Below, piece after piece: positions 36,569 through 44,901 of a stretch of DNA of 44,901 nucleotides (positions are counted from its first letter, which is position 1; the number at the start of each line of letters is the position of its first letter). A program made the position numbers and the translations under genes. Under the pieces are notes generated by a model. It was not told the DNA's origin and searched no databases. It was given only the letters and a program-made list of their open reading frames with translations. Source of the DNA: an uncultured Alphaproteobacteria bacterium (lineage in GTDB: Bacteria; Pseudomonadota; Alphaproteobacteria; RUG11792); NCBI GenBank assembly GCA_910588255.1, contig CAJUOM010000007.1, positions 1 through 44,901 of the forward strand, written 5' to 3'.

Positions 36569-36706
36569 ACCCTTAGACATATCGCATATGGAGCACGATT
36601 TGCGACGTATTATAAACAAAGTGTGGCACGAAGCATGAATTAGAAAGATGGCCTCACCGGAAAACTTCATTGACACCGCAGAGGTACCTATAGCGCTTTC
36701 GGTAGA
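36569..36706. repeat. Dispersed repeat modules: diverged module plus 80-bp repeat copy 2
   Basis: 36569-36645 aligns with 3005-3088; 36627-36706 matches 6264-6343 at 76 of 80 positions. Here the two modules are joined, whereas each occurs alone elsewhere in the window, showing that the repeats are mosaic. Confidence 0.65.
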
Positions 36707-36773
36707 CATTATGAATTAGAAAAATTTAGTAAATCACTGTGAAAAACTAGTTATTCTCAAATCGATAAACCGA

Positions 36774-36802
36774 TTGATTGAAAAAAAGTTTTAGATTATA
36801 AT
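36774..36802 (+). promoter_or_regulatory. argS promoter
   Basis: TTGATT (36774-36779), 17-bp spacer, perfect TATAAT (36797-36802). Transcription would start near 36809, leaving a leader of about 25 nt. Confidence 0.65.
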
Positions 36803-36833
36803 ATATTTATCATTATGTTCGTTTATTTGTTAT

Positions 36834-38579
36834 ATGCTTAGCTCAATTCGACATTGTATATTCAATGTTCTAAAACAATTTTCAAAATCGGAATCGGAAC
36901 AAATAAATGAAGGTTCAATATTAATCGAACAACCAAGAGATTTATCTTTCGGAGATCTTTATACAAATGCAGCAATGGTGTTTTCCAAAAAGCTTTCTGT
37001 TGTTCCACGGATATTAGCTGAATCAATAAAAGAATCACTCTTACTCAATGAAAATATTATTGAAGTTTCTATAGCAGGTCCTGGATTTATTAATTTCAAA
37101 CTCAAGAATGAGACTTGGCAAAATATAGTTTCTGATATTATTCGAAAAGGTAAAAAATACAGCTATACAGATTTAGCTAGTCAGGCTTTAATAAATTTTG
37201 AATTTGTTTCAGCAAATCCAACAGGCCCTCTTCACACAGGACATGCCAGAAATGCAGTATTCGGAAGTGTGGCTGTTAAATTACTTGAAAAAATGGGATA
37301 TAAGGTAACCAAAGAATTTTACGTAAATGATCAGGGAAATCAAATAAAATCTTTAGCAAAATCACTTTATTTGAGATATAGAGAAGCCTTGGGTATTCAG
37401 ATTTCTGAGAAAGATTTTACTCCAGATATGTATTGTGGGGATTATCTTAAAGATTTGGGAAATGAGCTTGTTACACTATACCAAGATCAATTTCTAAATA
37501 AAGAAGAATCTGAATGGATTGAATTTTTCAAAAAGTTTGCTGTTGACAAGATGATGGAAAATGCAAAAAAAGATCTTGAATTGCTTGGAGTAATCATGGA
37601 TCAATATACGCATGAGTCAGATGTTTGTAAACAAAAACTTGTTGAAGAAGCCTTGGATATTTTATCTAAATGCGGAGATATTTATGAGGGGATCTTACCT
37701 CGCCCAAAAGGTATAAACGACGAAGATGATTGGGAAGAGAGACCACAGACTTTATTCAAATCGACAAAATACAGAGATGATGTTGATAGAGCTATAAGAA
37801 AGTCTGATGGGACCTGGACATATTTCGCTGGCGACTTAGCTTATCATCTAAATAAAATAAAGCGCGGCTATAATAAAATGGTAGCAATTCTAGGAGCTGA
37901 TCACAACGGTTATGTCAAGAGATTGAAATCAGCTGTCAAGGCTCTGAGCAATGGAAAGGCAGATATAGAAATAAGACTATACCAACTTGTAAACTTCCTT
38001 GAAAACGGAAAAGTTATAAAAATGTCTAAAAGGTCCGGAAATTTTATAACTTTAAAAGATGTCGTGGAAAGAGTAGGAAAAGATGTCACAAGATATATGA
38101 TGATATCAAGACATCAAGACGTTATGATTGATTTTGATTTTGTGAAAGCTATTGAACAATCTATGGACAACCCTCTTTTCTATATACAGTATGCTTATGC
38201 AAGAATTTGTTCTGTTTTCAGAAATTTTGAATCTAACTTTGGAGAAATAAACAAAGAAGAGTTGTTAAATTGTGACAAAATGACTTTAAAAGATGAATCT
38301 GAAATATTGCTAATTAAAAATCTTGCAATCTGGCCAGAGGTTGTTAAAGGTGCAGCAATTGCTATTGAACCTCATAGAGTTCCTGTATATCTTCAAAAAA
38401 TCGCCTCTTTATTTCATTCTCTTTGGAATAAAGGTAAAATAAATACAGAATTAAGATTTATAGATCCAAACAATAAAAAAGATACATTAGCAAGAATATC
38501 TCTATTACAAGCAACAAAAGAAATTATAGAAGACGGTTTCGATATAATCGGCATAACACCTATGTCTGCAATGAAATAA
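36834..38579 (+). CDS. argS: Arginyl-tRNA synthetase
   Basis: Class I synthetase charging tRNA-Arg. It has the N-terminal Add-1 domain, the HIGH-type motif in SANPTGPLHTGHARNAVFGS, YFAGDLAYHLNKIKRGY, GADHNGYVKRLKSAVKAL, and the KMSKS loop as KMSKRSGNFITLKDVVERVG. The C-terminal anticodon-binding helices follow (PLFYIQYAYARICSVFRNFE). Length 581 is typical for alphaproteobacteria. Start ATG (MLSSIRHCIF) fits the promoter. It is followed within 12 bp by a SPOR gene, an order conserved in alphaproteobacteria. Confidence 0.96.
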   Translation: MLSSIRHCIFNVLKQFSKSESEQINEGSILIEQPRDLSFGDLYTNAAMVFSKKLSVVPRILAESIKESLLLNENIIEVSIAGPGFINFKLKNETWQNIVSDIIRKGKKYSYTDLASQALINFEFVSANPTGPLHTGHARNAVFGSVAVKLLEKMGYKVTKEFYVNDQGNQIKSLAKSLYLRYREALGIQISEKDFTPDMYCGDYLKDLGNELVTLYQDQFLNKEESEWIEFFKKFAVDKMMENAKKDLELLGVIMDQYTHESDVCKQKLVEEALDILSKCGDIYEGILPRPKGINDEDDWEERPQTLFKSTKYRDDVDRAIRKSDGTWTYFAGDLAYHLNKIKRGYNKMVAILGADHNGYVKRLKSAVKALSNGKADIEIRLYQLVNFLENGKVIKMSKRSGNFITLKDVVERVGKDVTRYMMISRHQDVMIDFDFVKAIEQSMDNPLFYIQYAYARICSVFRNFESNFGEINKEELLNCDKMTLKDESEILLIKNLAIWPEVVKGAAIAIEPHRVPVYLQKIASLFHSLWNKGKINTELRFIDPNNKKDTLARISLLQATKEIIEDGFDIIGITPMSAMK

Positions 38580-38591
38580 AGGAGCAAAGAA

Positions 38592-39578
38592 ATGTTAAGA
38601 AATTTCAAGAAACCTACTCAAAAAAATAAACAAAGATACTTAAGATATGATGACGTATTTCTCGGAGGAAAAAAATCAAATGATGAACAAAGATATACTC
38701 ATGAACCCCCAAGAAATAACAACAGAAATTTTGAAAATCATGAGGAAGATTATATAGAAAATGATGATTTTGAGGAAGATAATAACACTATTTATAACTC
38801 TCAAAGGAATCAACAACCAGAATACTTTTCCGGGAAAAATAGCATAATAGATGAAAGAATGGTGAAATATCAAAAACGCCAACTGCCACCTCTACGGAGA
38901 TATTCTCCCAATTCATACAGAGATTCATATTCAGAATTTAATCAAGCCTATTGGGATGAAGATTATGCACCTAAAAGAAATTCTAATTTCAATTCATTAA
39001 AACAACTTTGGCAAAAATTTATTGTAACCTTTGCTTCTATAATATCTTTGGTTTGTGTCGCATGGATTGCGTATAATTGGAATAATAGTCCACATCATCA
39101 AAATAGAGTTACACAAGATGGTATTCCATTGATCGAACCTGAACAACAGGAATTCAGAGTGTTGCCTGATGATCCTGGAGGAGCTGAAATCTCATATAAA
39201 GACAAAACTGTGTATGAGAGGGTTAATAACAGACCTGTTTCAGTTCAAGAAAAATTATTACCTCCACAAGAAGATGTTTCTTATATTCCTCAATCAAACC
39301 TTCCTGTTGAAGAATATTCAATAGTCGATGACAAGACGTATTATATAAAAATATCTGCTGGAAAAACTAAACCTATATTGCAAAGTGAATTAAAATTATT
39401 AAAGAAAAGATATCCAAATTTTATTGATGATAAAAATTGTTCCATAAAAAGAGTCAGCAATTCCAATGGAGAAAAAAAATATGCTATATTAGTTGGACCT
39501 TTTGATTCTCAAGATATTGCAATTGATACAGCAAAAAGCCTTGGTGGTCAATGTTACGTAATTTCAGTGAAGGAGTGA
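38592..39578 (+). CDS. SPOR-domain membrane protein
   Basis: Inner-membrane protein expected to bind peptidoglycan at the division site. A 135-residue charged, Asn-rich cytoplasmic region is followed by one transmembrane helix (about 143-162). The linker contains the alphaproteobacterial block FRVLPDDPGGAEISYKDKTV with YERV after it. A C-terminal SPOR domain (about 252-328) has YYIKISAGKTKPILQSELKL and YAILVGPFDSQDIAIDTAKS. A good ribosome site (AAAGGAG) precedes the start. It lies in an apparent operon with argS upstream and the Pcm-like gene 4 bp downstream. The usual nagZ, dgt and scpA neighbours are missing. Confidence 0.85.
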   Translation: MLRNFKKPTQKNKQRYLRYDDVFLGGKKSNDEQRYTHEPPRNNNRNFENHEEDYIENDDFEEDNNTIYNSQRNQQPEYFSGKNSIIDERMVKYQKRQLPPLRRYSPNSYRDSYSEFNQAYWDEDYAPKRNSNFNSLKQLWQKFIVTFASIISLVCVAWIAYNWNNSPHHQNRVTQDGIPLIEPEQQEFRVLPDDPGGAEISYKDKTVYERVNNRPVSVQEKLLPPQEDVSYIPQSNLPVEEYSIVDDKTYYIKISAGKTKPILQSELKLLKKRYPNFIDDKNCSIKRVSNSNGEKKYAILVGPFDSQDIAIDTAKSLGGQCYVISVKE

Positions 39579-39582
39579 TTTA

Positions 39583-40206
39583 ATGCCTAGTACCAGACAG
39601 GCAATGATTACAAACCAATTAAATCACAGAGGCATATTTGAAAATGATCTAATAAATTCTTTTTCCTTAATTGATAGAACGGATTTTGTTCCTGCAACTT
39701 TCAAAAGAGCAGCATACGCAGATATTGAGATTCCTTTATTTAACGGTGTAATTCTACGCCCATTTGTTATTGCTAAGATTGCACAATTTATTTTTAATTT
39801 TATGAAAAATAAAAGTATTCTTGTTATTGGAGATGTTTCAGGATATACAGGAGCACTTTTTTCAAATATATCTAAAACTTGTATTATCGGAACGTTTGAT
39901 GATGTTTCAACAGAATATTTGCGAAACAAAGTTTCTCTAAAAGTTATGCAAATTTATGATATAAAAGAAAAATTTGATTTAATATTTTTCGACTCTGGTT
40001 TTTATAAAAAAGAAACAATAATAGATATATCTCATAATATACTAAAACCAAATGGATGTATTATACAAATATCAGGAAACTCATTTTCTGAATTTTCTAT
40101 AAATCAAGTTAAATATTTCGATGTTTCCATATCTGCGGAATCTACATCTGAGTCTGTAAAAATTTTAGAAATGCCTTTGTTTTTAAATTCGAATTATATT
40201 GCTTGA
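39583..40206 (+). CDS. Protein-L-isoaspartate methyltransferase-like protein
   Basis: The N-terminus follows the Pcm family: RQAMITNQLNHRGIFENDLI, then DRTDFVPATFKRAAYADIEI, matching the R..M...L...GI.D..V......RE.FVP.....AY.D pattern. The SAM-binding motif I, normally an E-x-G-x-G-S-G-Y run, reads VIGDVSGYTGALF and has lost two glycines or acidic residues. FDLIFFDSGF stands for motif II and LKPNGCIIQIS for motif III. It may be a degenerate paralogue with a different or reduced activity. In alphaproteobacteria a diverged Pcm often stands near tolC. 207 residues is the usual size. Start ATG follows AAGGAG. Confidence 0.75.
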   Translation: MPSTRQAMITNQLNHRGIFENDLINSFSLIDRTDFVPATFKRAAYADIEIPLFNGVILRPFVIAKIAQFIFNFMKNKSILVIGDVSGYTGALFSNISKTCIIGTFDDVSTEYLRNKVSLKVMQIYDIKEKFDLIFFDSGFYKKETIIDISHNILKPNGCIIQISGNSFSEFSINQVKYFDVSISAESTSESVKILEMPLFLNSNYIA

Positions 40207-40273
40207 TAATATAAAAATATAATTTCATAACAATAATGTATTTAAAACCGAGATTTTATTGCAGAAATTGCTA

Positions 40274-40302
40274 TTTACAACAATATATATTTGTGATATA
40301 AT
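40274..40302 (+). promoter_or_regulatory. Promoter of the beta-repeat protein gene
   Basis: TTTACA (40274-40279), 17-bp spacer, perfect TATAAT (40297-40302) preceded by TGA. One of the strongest promoters in the window, although it serves a frameshifted gene. Confidence 0.65.
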
Positions 40303-40325
40303 AAATTTTATTTTTAGAGGTAAAT

Positions 40326-41707
40326 ATGAAAAAAGTATTATTAATCGCAGCTTTGATAGGAAACGTAAACGGAGAGGAAATAAGTTTGGCTAGTTGGGAT
40401 GTTATTGTGAATAATTCTTCCAGAACAGGAAGCCTAAGTGAAATAGTTAATGGAGAAACTTTCACATATAATAATGTTTATACTCTAAACTCCGGATTCA
40501 ATTATAGACTTACAAACTCTGGAAATATTAGTATAACTGAGAATGTAAAGTTAATTATTCCAGAAGGAGTAACTCTTACAAAAACTGGAAGGACATAAGA
40601 GCAAGAAGCGAGAATATTGTTATTACTATTGAAATCAATGGAACATTTAATAATAATTCAACAGCTTGGATTGCTGCATATAATAGTGGTTCAAAAGTTA
40701 ATTTTACAGGTTCCGGGGATTTTATTAGCTTAAAAGGAAGTCAAATTTATGCTCAAGGAAAAGATAGTAAAGTAAATTTTTCAATGAGTGGAAATTTTAT
40801 TAATAAAGGCGAAGTACATCTAACCGGAGCAAACTCTTCTGTAGTATTTTCTGGACCAGGAACTATCATTAATAATGGAAATATTTGTACTAGGGTATCG
40901 AATGTTAATATTGTTTTTTCTGACACAAAATTAATACTTCAAAATGAAGAAGATAATAGAAAAGAGCGTATGCTTAGTTTGAATGAGAATTCATCTATTA
41001 CAGGATCTGGAATAATAGATATGTCAGATTTTATTAACTCTGATCTAGAAGGTATTGATATTCCTTCAAGTGTATTTAATATCGACACTCCATTTACAGG
41101 TACGATCAAGCTTCCGTATAATACAAAATGCAAGAACTTTGATTTAACAAACGCCACCAGCGCAACAATACTCGTTCCTGTATTAATTTTTGACGGTATG
41201 ATTTTAGATGGAAATCAAATAACAAAAGGAACCAAGATTAATGAACTGACATCAGAAGAATTTTCAAAACTAGATATTAAATTGCCAAATGATTATGACT
41301 CTTTTGATACTTATGAGGTTCACTTAACTATCCCTTTCACTCTGCCTGATATAATAAAATCAGAATATAATGTTGCTAGTAATTATGTGATTACGGATGA
41401 ATTAGATGAAACGCTTTATGAAATTCAAGAAGGAGAAAATGTTGTGGTGAACTTTTCAATAAAAGGAGAAACACCTTTGGATCTTCGAGGAAAAGGAAGG
41501 ATAACATTTAAGGGTGATAATTCAGAATATAGAATACCAAGACCTATGATAAGATTTGAAGGAGAAAATGCTGTGTTTCCAAGAGATGCGATATATGATC
41601 AAGTTGAATTTGCTGAAGGAACAGTTATTCCTGAAAATACGATTATCATAGCAAAAAATCCTCAAGATCTATCGAATGTCACTGTTAAAGGAAGTTTGGT
41701 TATTTAG
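40326..41707 (+). pseudogene. Secreted beta-repeat (beta-helix-like) protein, one frameshift
   Basis: Family not recognised. A signal peptide (MKKVLLIAALIGNVNG) is followed by short beta-strand repeats rich in Asn, Gly, Ser and Ile (NSGNISITENVKLIIPEGVT, FTGSGDFISLKGSQIYAQGK, SGPGTIINNGNICTRVSNVN). These suggest a right-handed beta-helix or adhesin-like fold. The first frame stops at 40598. The rest is open in the -1 frame to 41707, and one more A in the run at 40578-40582 would give TLTKNWKDIRARSENIV and an intact 460-residue protein. Promoter and ribosome site (AGAGG) are strong, so the loss is recent, or the site is slippery or misread. The stop overlaps the end of plsC. Confidence 0.75.
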
Positions 41708-42387
41708 TTTAATAATTTTTCTTCGAATTCTTTAAAGAATTCATCTTTACTCAATCCCGGATATATATGATCCTTAAAATCCAATATGATTGTTCCGGGA
41801 TTTTTCTTAAAAGAGTTTCTTGGCCAATATTTTCCTGAATTAACATGGGCTGGAACAACAGGAATGCCTAAAGATCGATAGATTGCATAAATTCCACTTT
41901 TGTATTCAGTATGCTCTTCATCTGAGGCTCTTGTTCCATTTGGAAAAATTAATATAGACTTTCCCTTGGCATATGCCTCTTTTGAGTATTTTATTAAAGT
42001 CTTTATAGCTTTTACAGGTGATTCTCTGTCAACAGGTATACATTCCAGTCTTTTCATGTATATTCCCGCAATCGGCTTTTTTAATAATTCTTTTTTAACA
42101 ACAGGGACCAAATTATCGAAAAGCATTGAAAATACAAAAGTTTCCCAGGCTGATTGATGATTACATCCTATTATAATTTGCCCTTCAGGAATTTTATTTT
42201 TGTTTAAAATTTTATAATCTATTTTTGCAAAATGTTTTAAACAAAAAAACAACCATTTCGTAACGGGGATATACGCCAGATGTAAGGTAGTTTTTGCGGA
42301 AGAAAAATAAATTATGGGATATAACAAAGTCAGATATAATATAAAAATCGGCCAGAAAATGAAATTAAATAAAATTGACCTAATCAT
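41704..42387 (-). CDS. plsC: 1-acyl-sn-glycerol-3-phosphate acyltransferase
   Basis: Makes phosphatidic acid by acylating lysophosphatidate at the inner membrane. An N-terminal hydrophobic pair of helices (about 4-40) precedes the acyltransferase motifs. Motif I is NHQSAWETFVF (the alphaproteobacterial variant with Glu in place of Asp), motif III FPNGTRASDEEHTEYKSG and motif IV VPVVPAHVNSG-like (GIPVVPAHVNSGKYWPRNS). Length 227 is normal. Its start overlaps the end of rsmI by 8 bp, so the two are coupled. Confidence 0.9.
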   Translation of the reverse strand: MIRSILFNFIFWPIFILYLTLLYPIIYFSSAKTTLHLAYIPVTKWLFFCLKHFAKIDYKILNKNKIPEGQIIIGCNHQSAWETFVFSMLFDNLVPVVKKELLKKPIAGIYMKRLECIPVDRESPVKAIKTLIKYSKEAYAKGKSILIFPNGTRASDEEHTEYKSGIYAIYRSLGIPVVPAHVNSGKYWPRNSFKKNPGTIILDFKDHIYPGLSKDEFFKEFEEKLLN

Positions 42388-43201
42388 CTTTTTCTCCTTT
42401 ATAATTTAATAGAAAGTTATACAAACTATTTTTACTGATTTTAAAACATTTTGACAACAAATCGCTAAGATCTTTTTTTGAAAATTTATCAAACAGAGCG
42501 TTAATCAAGGGTTTAAGAGAATTTATCTTCTCATTATCATCTTGAATAGGGGGAGAAACCAAAATAACAAACTCGCCTTTGGGAGGATTTTTTGAAAAGT
42601 GATCTATCAAAAAATCTATATCTCCTCGTAAAACTTCTTCATATACTTTCGTAATCTCTCTGACAATAGCTATAAGTCGATTCTTAAAATATATTTTCAT
42701 ATTCTGAAGTGTTTTCAGAATTCTATTTGGCGATTCAAAAAAAATTAAAGTAGAGTTTACGTTTTCAAATTCCTCAAATTTCTTTATGTCCGCAAATCCG
42801 ATAAATGAAAATTTATCACTTGGTAATCCTGAAAGGGTTAAAGCAGATATAACAGAACAAGCCCCCGGAATAACTGTGTATTTTATATCATTTTTTATGC
42901 AGGTGTTAACTAACTTATATCCGGGATCCGAAACAAGGGGAGTTCCTGCATCTGAAATTAAAGCAAACACAGCATTTTTTTCTGAGATCAAATTTAATAC
43001 ATGCGGGATAATTTCACTTGCATTATGATCATTATATACTATAAACTTAACCTTCAATCCAAGGTTTTGCAATAATTTTGATGAAACACGCGTATCTTCA
43101 CATAAAACATAATCAACTTCCCCTAAAATTTCTATGGCCCTTTTTGTTATATCTTTCAAATTTCCAATTGGTGTTGAAATAATATACAAGGAAAATTGCA
43201 T
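42380..43201 (-). CDS. rsmI: 16S rRNA 2'-O-ribose C1402 methyltransferase
   Basis: SAM-dependent enzyme methylating C1402 in the ribosomal P site. The tetrapyrrole-methylase fold shows STPIGNLKDITKRAIEIL, CEDTRVSSKLLQNL, the signature SDAGTPLVSDPGYKLV, PGACSVISALTLSGLPSDKF and FFESPNRILKTL. Length 273 is normal. It is first in a minus-strand pair with plsC and divergent from ugd across 74 bp that contain a palindrome. The common partner yraN is absent. Confidence 0.96.
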   Translation of the reverse strand: MQFSLYIISTPIGNLKDITKRAIEILGEVDYVLCEDTRVSSKLLQNLGLKVKFIVYNDHNASEIIPHVLNLISEKNAVFALISDAGTPLVSDPGYKLVNTCIKNDIKYTVIPGACSVISALTLSGLPSDKFSFIGFADIKKFEEFENVNSTLIFFESPNRILKTLQNMKIYFKNRLIAIVREITKVYEEVLRGDIDFLIDHFSKNPPKGEFVILVSPPIQDDNEKINSLKPLINALFDKFSKKDLSDLLSKCFKISKNSLYNFLLNYKGEKDD

Positions 43202-43216
43202 AAAATTTTGTATATA

Positions 43217-43251
43217 TTGCTCAAACTTTCTTATTATGTTATTATAACATA
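43217..43251 (+). promoter_or_regulatory. Promoter and operator-like palindrome between rsmI and ugd
   Basis: TTGCTC (43217-43222), 17-bp spacer, TATTAT (43240-43245) for ugd. The -10 box sits inside a perfect 17-bp palindrome TATGTTAT-T-ATAACATA (43235-43251). On the other strand the same palindrome offers TATAAT (43241-43246) for rsmI. A repressor bound there could control both genes, but AT-rich palindromes also arise by chance. Confidence 0.4.
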
Positions 43252-43275
43252 TATGGAGATTAATAGGCTAATTTA

Positions 43276-44643
43276 ATGAAAGTAGCGGTTATTGGCGGTG
43301 GTTACGTTGGATTAACATCTGCTGTTTGTTATTGCGAATTCGGGTTTGATGTTCTTCTTATAGAAAAAGATAAAGATAGATTAGAACTATTAAAAAAAGG
43401 AATTTCTGCGTCTTCAGAAATTGGACTTGAATCAGGCTTGCGAAAGCACATAAAAAATGGGGTCATTCATTTTTCAGAGACGATAGAGGATAATATAAAT
43501 GATGTGGATGCCATAGTTATTTCTGTTGCAACAACGACTCCAAATGGTCCTGATTCCGATTTAACATTTTTACACGAAGTAATACAAGAAATAGCTATGT
43601 CTTTGACAGCTGATAAATATATCGGTATTTTTATAAAAACGAGTATTCCTGTTGGAACTTGCACGATTATTGCAAATAATATACGTTTCATGCGTCCCGA
43701 TTTAACTCCGGGAAAGCATTATGATATTATTGCTAATCCAAGCTTCTTAAGAGAAGGATCCGCAATCCATGATTTTATCAATTCCAACAGAGTTCTTGTG
43801 GGTTTAGAAAATGAAAATTCGAAAGAAGCGAAAAAATTAACTTTGAACCTTTATGCTTCATTAGTAAATTTAGGTGTTCCTTTTATATTTACGAATTTTG
43901 AATCAGCTGAGCTCATACGTGCAGCAACGATAGCTTTCATTACAACAAAAATGACTTTTATAAATGAGATTGCTGAACTTTGTGATCGAGTGGGAGAGAA
44001 TGTAAATACGGTCATAAGAGGAATAGCTTTAGATCAAGGGATTGGATATAAGGCATTTCAAATAACCCCCGGATTTGGAGGAACATCTTATCCTAGAACA
44101 ATTAGAATTTTAGCTAACACAGCTAATAATTTGGGATTAGATTTAAATATCTTAAATAGTGTAATATCCGCAAATACAAAAAGAATATCATCAATAAAAG
44201 GCCGCATCATAAATATCATTCAAGATAATGAAGGTATTATAAATAAAAAAGTAGCTATATTCGGATTGTCATTCAAGCCTTTAACAAGTGATATAAGAGA
44301 ATCTGCAAGCATATTTGTTATTAGAGATTTACTTTCTGAAGGACTGGATGTTTCAGTTTATGATCCCGCATATGGTTTAAAATCGAAAGAAATAAAGAAA
44401 ATTCCTCAAGAGATACTGGAAAACGAAAAATTTCATTTGGAAGAATCTGCTTATGATGCAGCAAATCAAAGCGATATCGTCGTTATTATGACAAATTGGG
44501 CAGAATTTATGACTTTAGACTTCAAAAAAATTTCAGAATTAATGAATAAAAAACAAAATGAAAAACCTGTGATTTTAGATTACAGAAATATGTTTTCTAA
44601 AACAGACTTACCTGATTTTGAATATATTTCTCAAGGATGCTAA
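43276..44643 (+). CDS. UDP-glucose/GDP-mannose dehydrogenase family, catalytic Cys replaced
   Basis: It has the full architecture of UDP-glucose 6-dehydrogenase: Rossmann MKVAVIGGGYVGLTSAV, VATTTPNGPDSDLTFL, KTSIPVGTCTIIA, NPSFLREGSAIHDFINSNRV, the central helix with Lys in AATIAFITTKMTFINEIAEL, and a C-terminal domain AIFGLSFKPLTSDIRESAS with YDPA. The active-site loop that normally reads GGSCFPKD is GGTSYPRT: Ser271 stands where the nucleophilic cysteine belongs, and the following Lys and Asp are changed too. The rest of the protein is well conserved and the frame is intact over 455 residues. It may be inactive, or work as an aldehyde-level enzyme or sugar-nucleotide binder. No sugar-pathway genes adjoin it. 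Confidence 0.85.
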   Translation: MKVAVIGGGYVGLTSAVCYCEFGFDVLLIEKDKDRLELLKKGISASSEIGLESGLRKHIKNGVIHFSETIEDNINDVDAIVISVATTTPNGPDSDLTFLHEVIQEIAMSLTADKYIGIFIKTSIPVGTCTIIANNIRFMRPDLTPGKHYDIIANPSFLREGSAIHDFINSNRVLVGLENENSKEAKKLTLNLYASLVNLGVPFIFTNFESAELIRAATIAFITTKMTFINEIAELCDRVGENVNTVIRGIALDQGIGYKAFQITPGFGGTSYPRTIRILANTANNLGLDLNILNSVISANTKRISSIKGRIINIIQDNEGIINKKVAIFGLSFKPLTSDIRESASIFVIRDLLSEGLDVSVYDPAYGLKSKEIKKIPQEILENEKFHLEESAYDAANQSDIVVIMTNWAEFMTLDFKKISELMNKKQNEKPVILDYRNMFSKTDLPDFEYISQGC

Positions 44644-44688
44644 TAAATTAATTGTATGGAAATAAAATTGTAATCTCTACAAAAATCT

Positions 44689-44860
44689 CTAAAATTTTAT
44701 GGGACTTTTTAGAATTTGACATGTGAAAGATGTGACATATTATACTGAAAATATAGAAGATATTTAAGTGCGCGGCGTGTGGTAAAATATCGAGGATACC
44801 ACACGCCGCGCACTTAAATGACTCTCACGCTTTATAATATTTTTCGAAAGAAAAGTTATA
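44689..44860 (+). repeat. Dispersed palindromic element, copy D
   Basis: End block 44689-44721, promoter, short linker, then the best palindrome in the window: a perfect 23-bp stem with arms 44762-44784 and 44797-44819 and a 12-nt loop. The body present in copies A-C is missing. The linker TACTGAAAATATAGAAGATAT matches the reverse complement of copy A's end in 17 of 20 or so positions, so D is organised like the right half of A turned round. A partial GNRA hairpin follows at 44841-44857. Confidence 0.8.
44716..44746 (+). promoter_or_regulatory. Sigma70-like promoter inside repeat element D
   Basis: TTGACA (44716-44721), 19-bp spacer, TATACT (44741-44746); an 18-bp spacing to TTATAC is also possible. 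Transcription would start just before the 23-bp palindrome. Confidence 0.5.
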
Positions 44861-44864
44861 TACC

Positions 44865-44901
44865 AAACCGTTTTGAGAGCTATAGATGAAGTTGTTACTC
44901 T
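44865..44901 (+). repeat. Foldback module, second copy, cut by window end
   Basis: 37 bases match 6132-6168 with a single G/A difference. In the first copy the matching anti-repeat follows immediately; here it would lie beyond the window. Confidence 0.6.

Larger units (their letters stand above)
36325..36833. other. Repeat-rich spacer between the orphan gene and argS
   Basis: It holds a short foldback CTCTT-CGA-AAGAG (about 36392-36404), the decayed palindrome at 36448-36484, the GNRA hairpin 36507-36526, repeat modules 36569-36706 and the argS promoter. An antisense open frame at 36216-36518 runs through these repeats and is not taken as a gene. Confidence 0.6.

Overview
The window is about 45 kb of AT-rich DNA (roughly 30% GC by eye) in the standard bacterial code. 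It most resembles an alphaproteobacterial intracellular symbiont of the Rickettsiales/Holosporales kind. The reasons are a compact set of Gram-negative core genes (gyrB, uvrC, pgsA, glyQS, dapA/B/F, lptD, ctpA, ssb, argS followed by a SPOR gene, plsC, rsmI), many decaying lineage-specific secreted-protein genes, host-interaction-type proteins (a leucine-rich-repeat fragment, an HExxH protease), and GC-rich palindromic repeats scattered between genes. Lineage is inferred from content, not from a tree.

Layout. 1-860: a small secreted LRR protein between two copies of a repeat end. 0.9-8.8 kb: uvrD-like helicase (minus), gyrB, a full repeat element, then overlapping uvrC-pgsA. 8.8-11.5 kb: a large exported Gln/Asn-rich protein (minus). 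11.6-15.1 kb: MATE exporter, a YceD/DUF177 protein, dapF and a frameshifted tssA (type VI secretion). 15.2-16.9 kb: a secreted coiled-coil protein with two single-base frameshifts. 16.9-17.9 kb: gene debris. 17.9-22.5 kb: archaeal/eukaryal-type proS, tRNA-Arg(CCG), glyQ, glyS. 22.5-24.3 kb: more debris, including an 800-bp secreted-protein pseudogene. 24.5-32.7 kb: slt, dapA, a small pseudogene, lptD, ctpA and an EnvZ-like kinase. 32.7-35.1 kb: ssb-dapB and a membrane-anchored HExxH protein that looks like an effector protease. 35.2-36.8 kb: an orphan 203-residue gene bracketed by palindromic repeats. 36.8-40.2 kb: argS, SPOR protein, Pcm-like methyltransferase. 40.3-41.7 kb: a frameshifted beta-repeat secreted protein. 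41.7-44.6 kb: plsC-rsmI and a UDP-glucose-dehydrogenase-like gene without the usual catalytic cysteine. The window ends in another repeat element.

Together the genes describe a cell that still makes diaminopimelate, peptidoglycan and an LPS outer membrane and translates normally. Its secreted repertoire is eroding, mostly by one-base changes in A-runs, while housekeeping genes stay intact.

The least ordinary feature is a mosaic family of dispersed elements at about 1-240, 823-857, 5819-6186, 35259-35560, 36440-36706 and 44689-44901. They share a terminal block carrying an inward sigma70-like promoter (TTGACW, 18-19 bp, TATMCT), a foldable body, and a 15-23 bp GC-rich palindrome. The arms of that palindrome differ between copies but stay complementary within each copy, as expected if structure is maintained.
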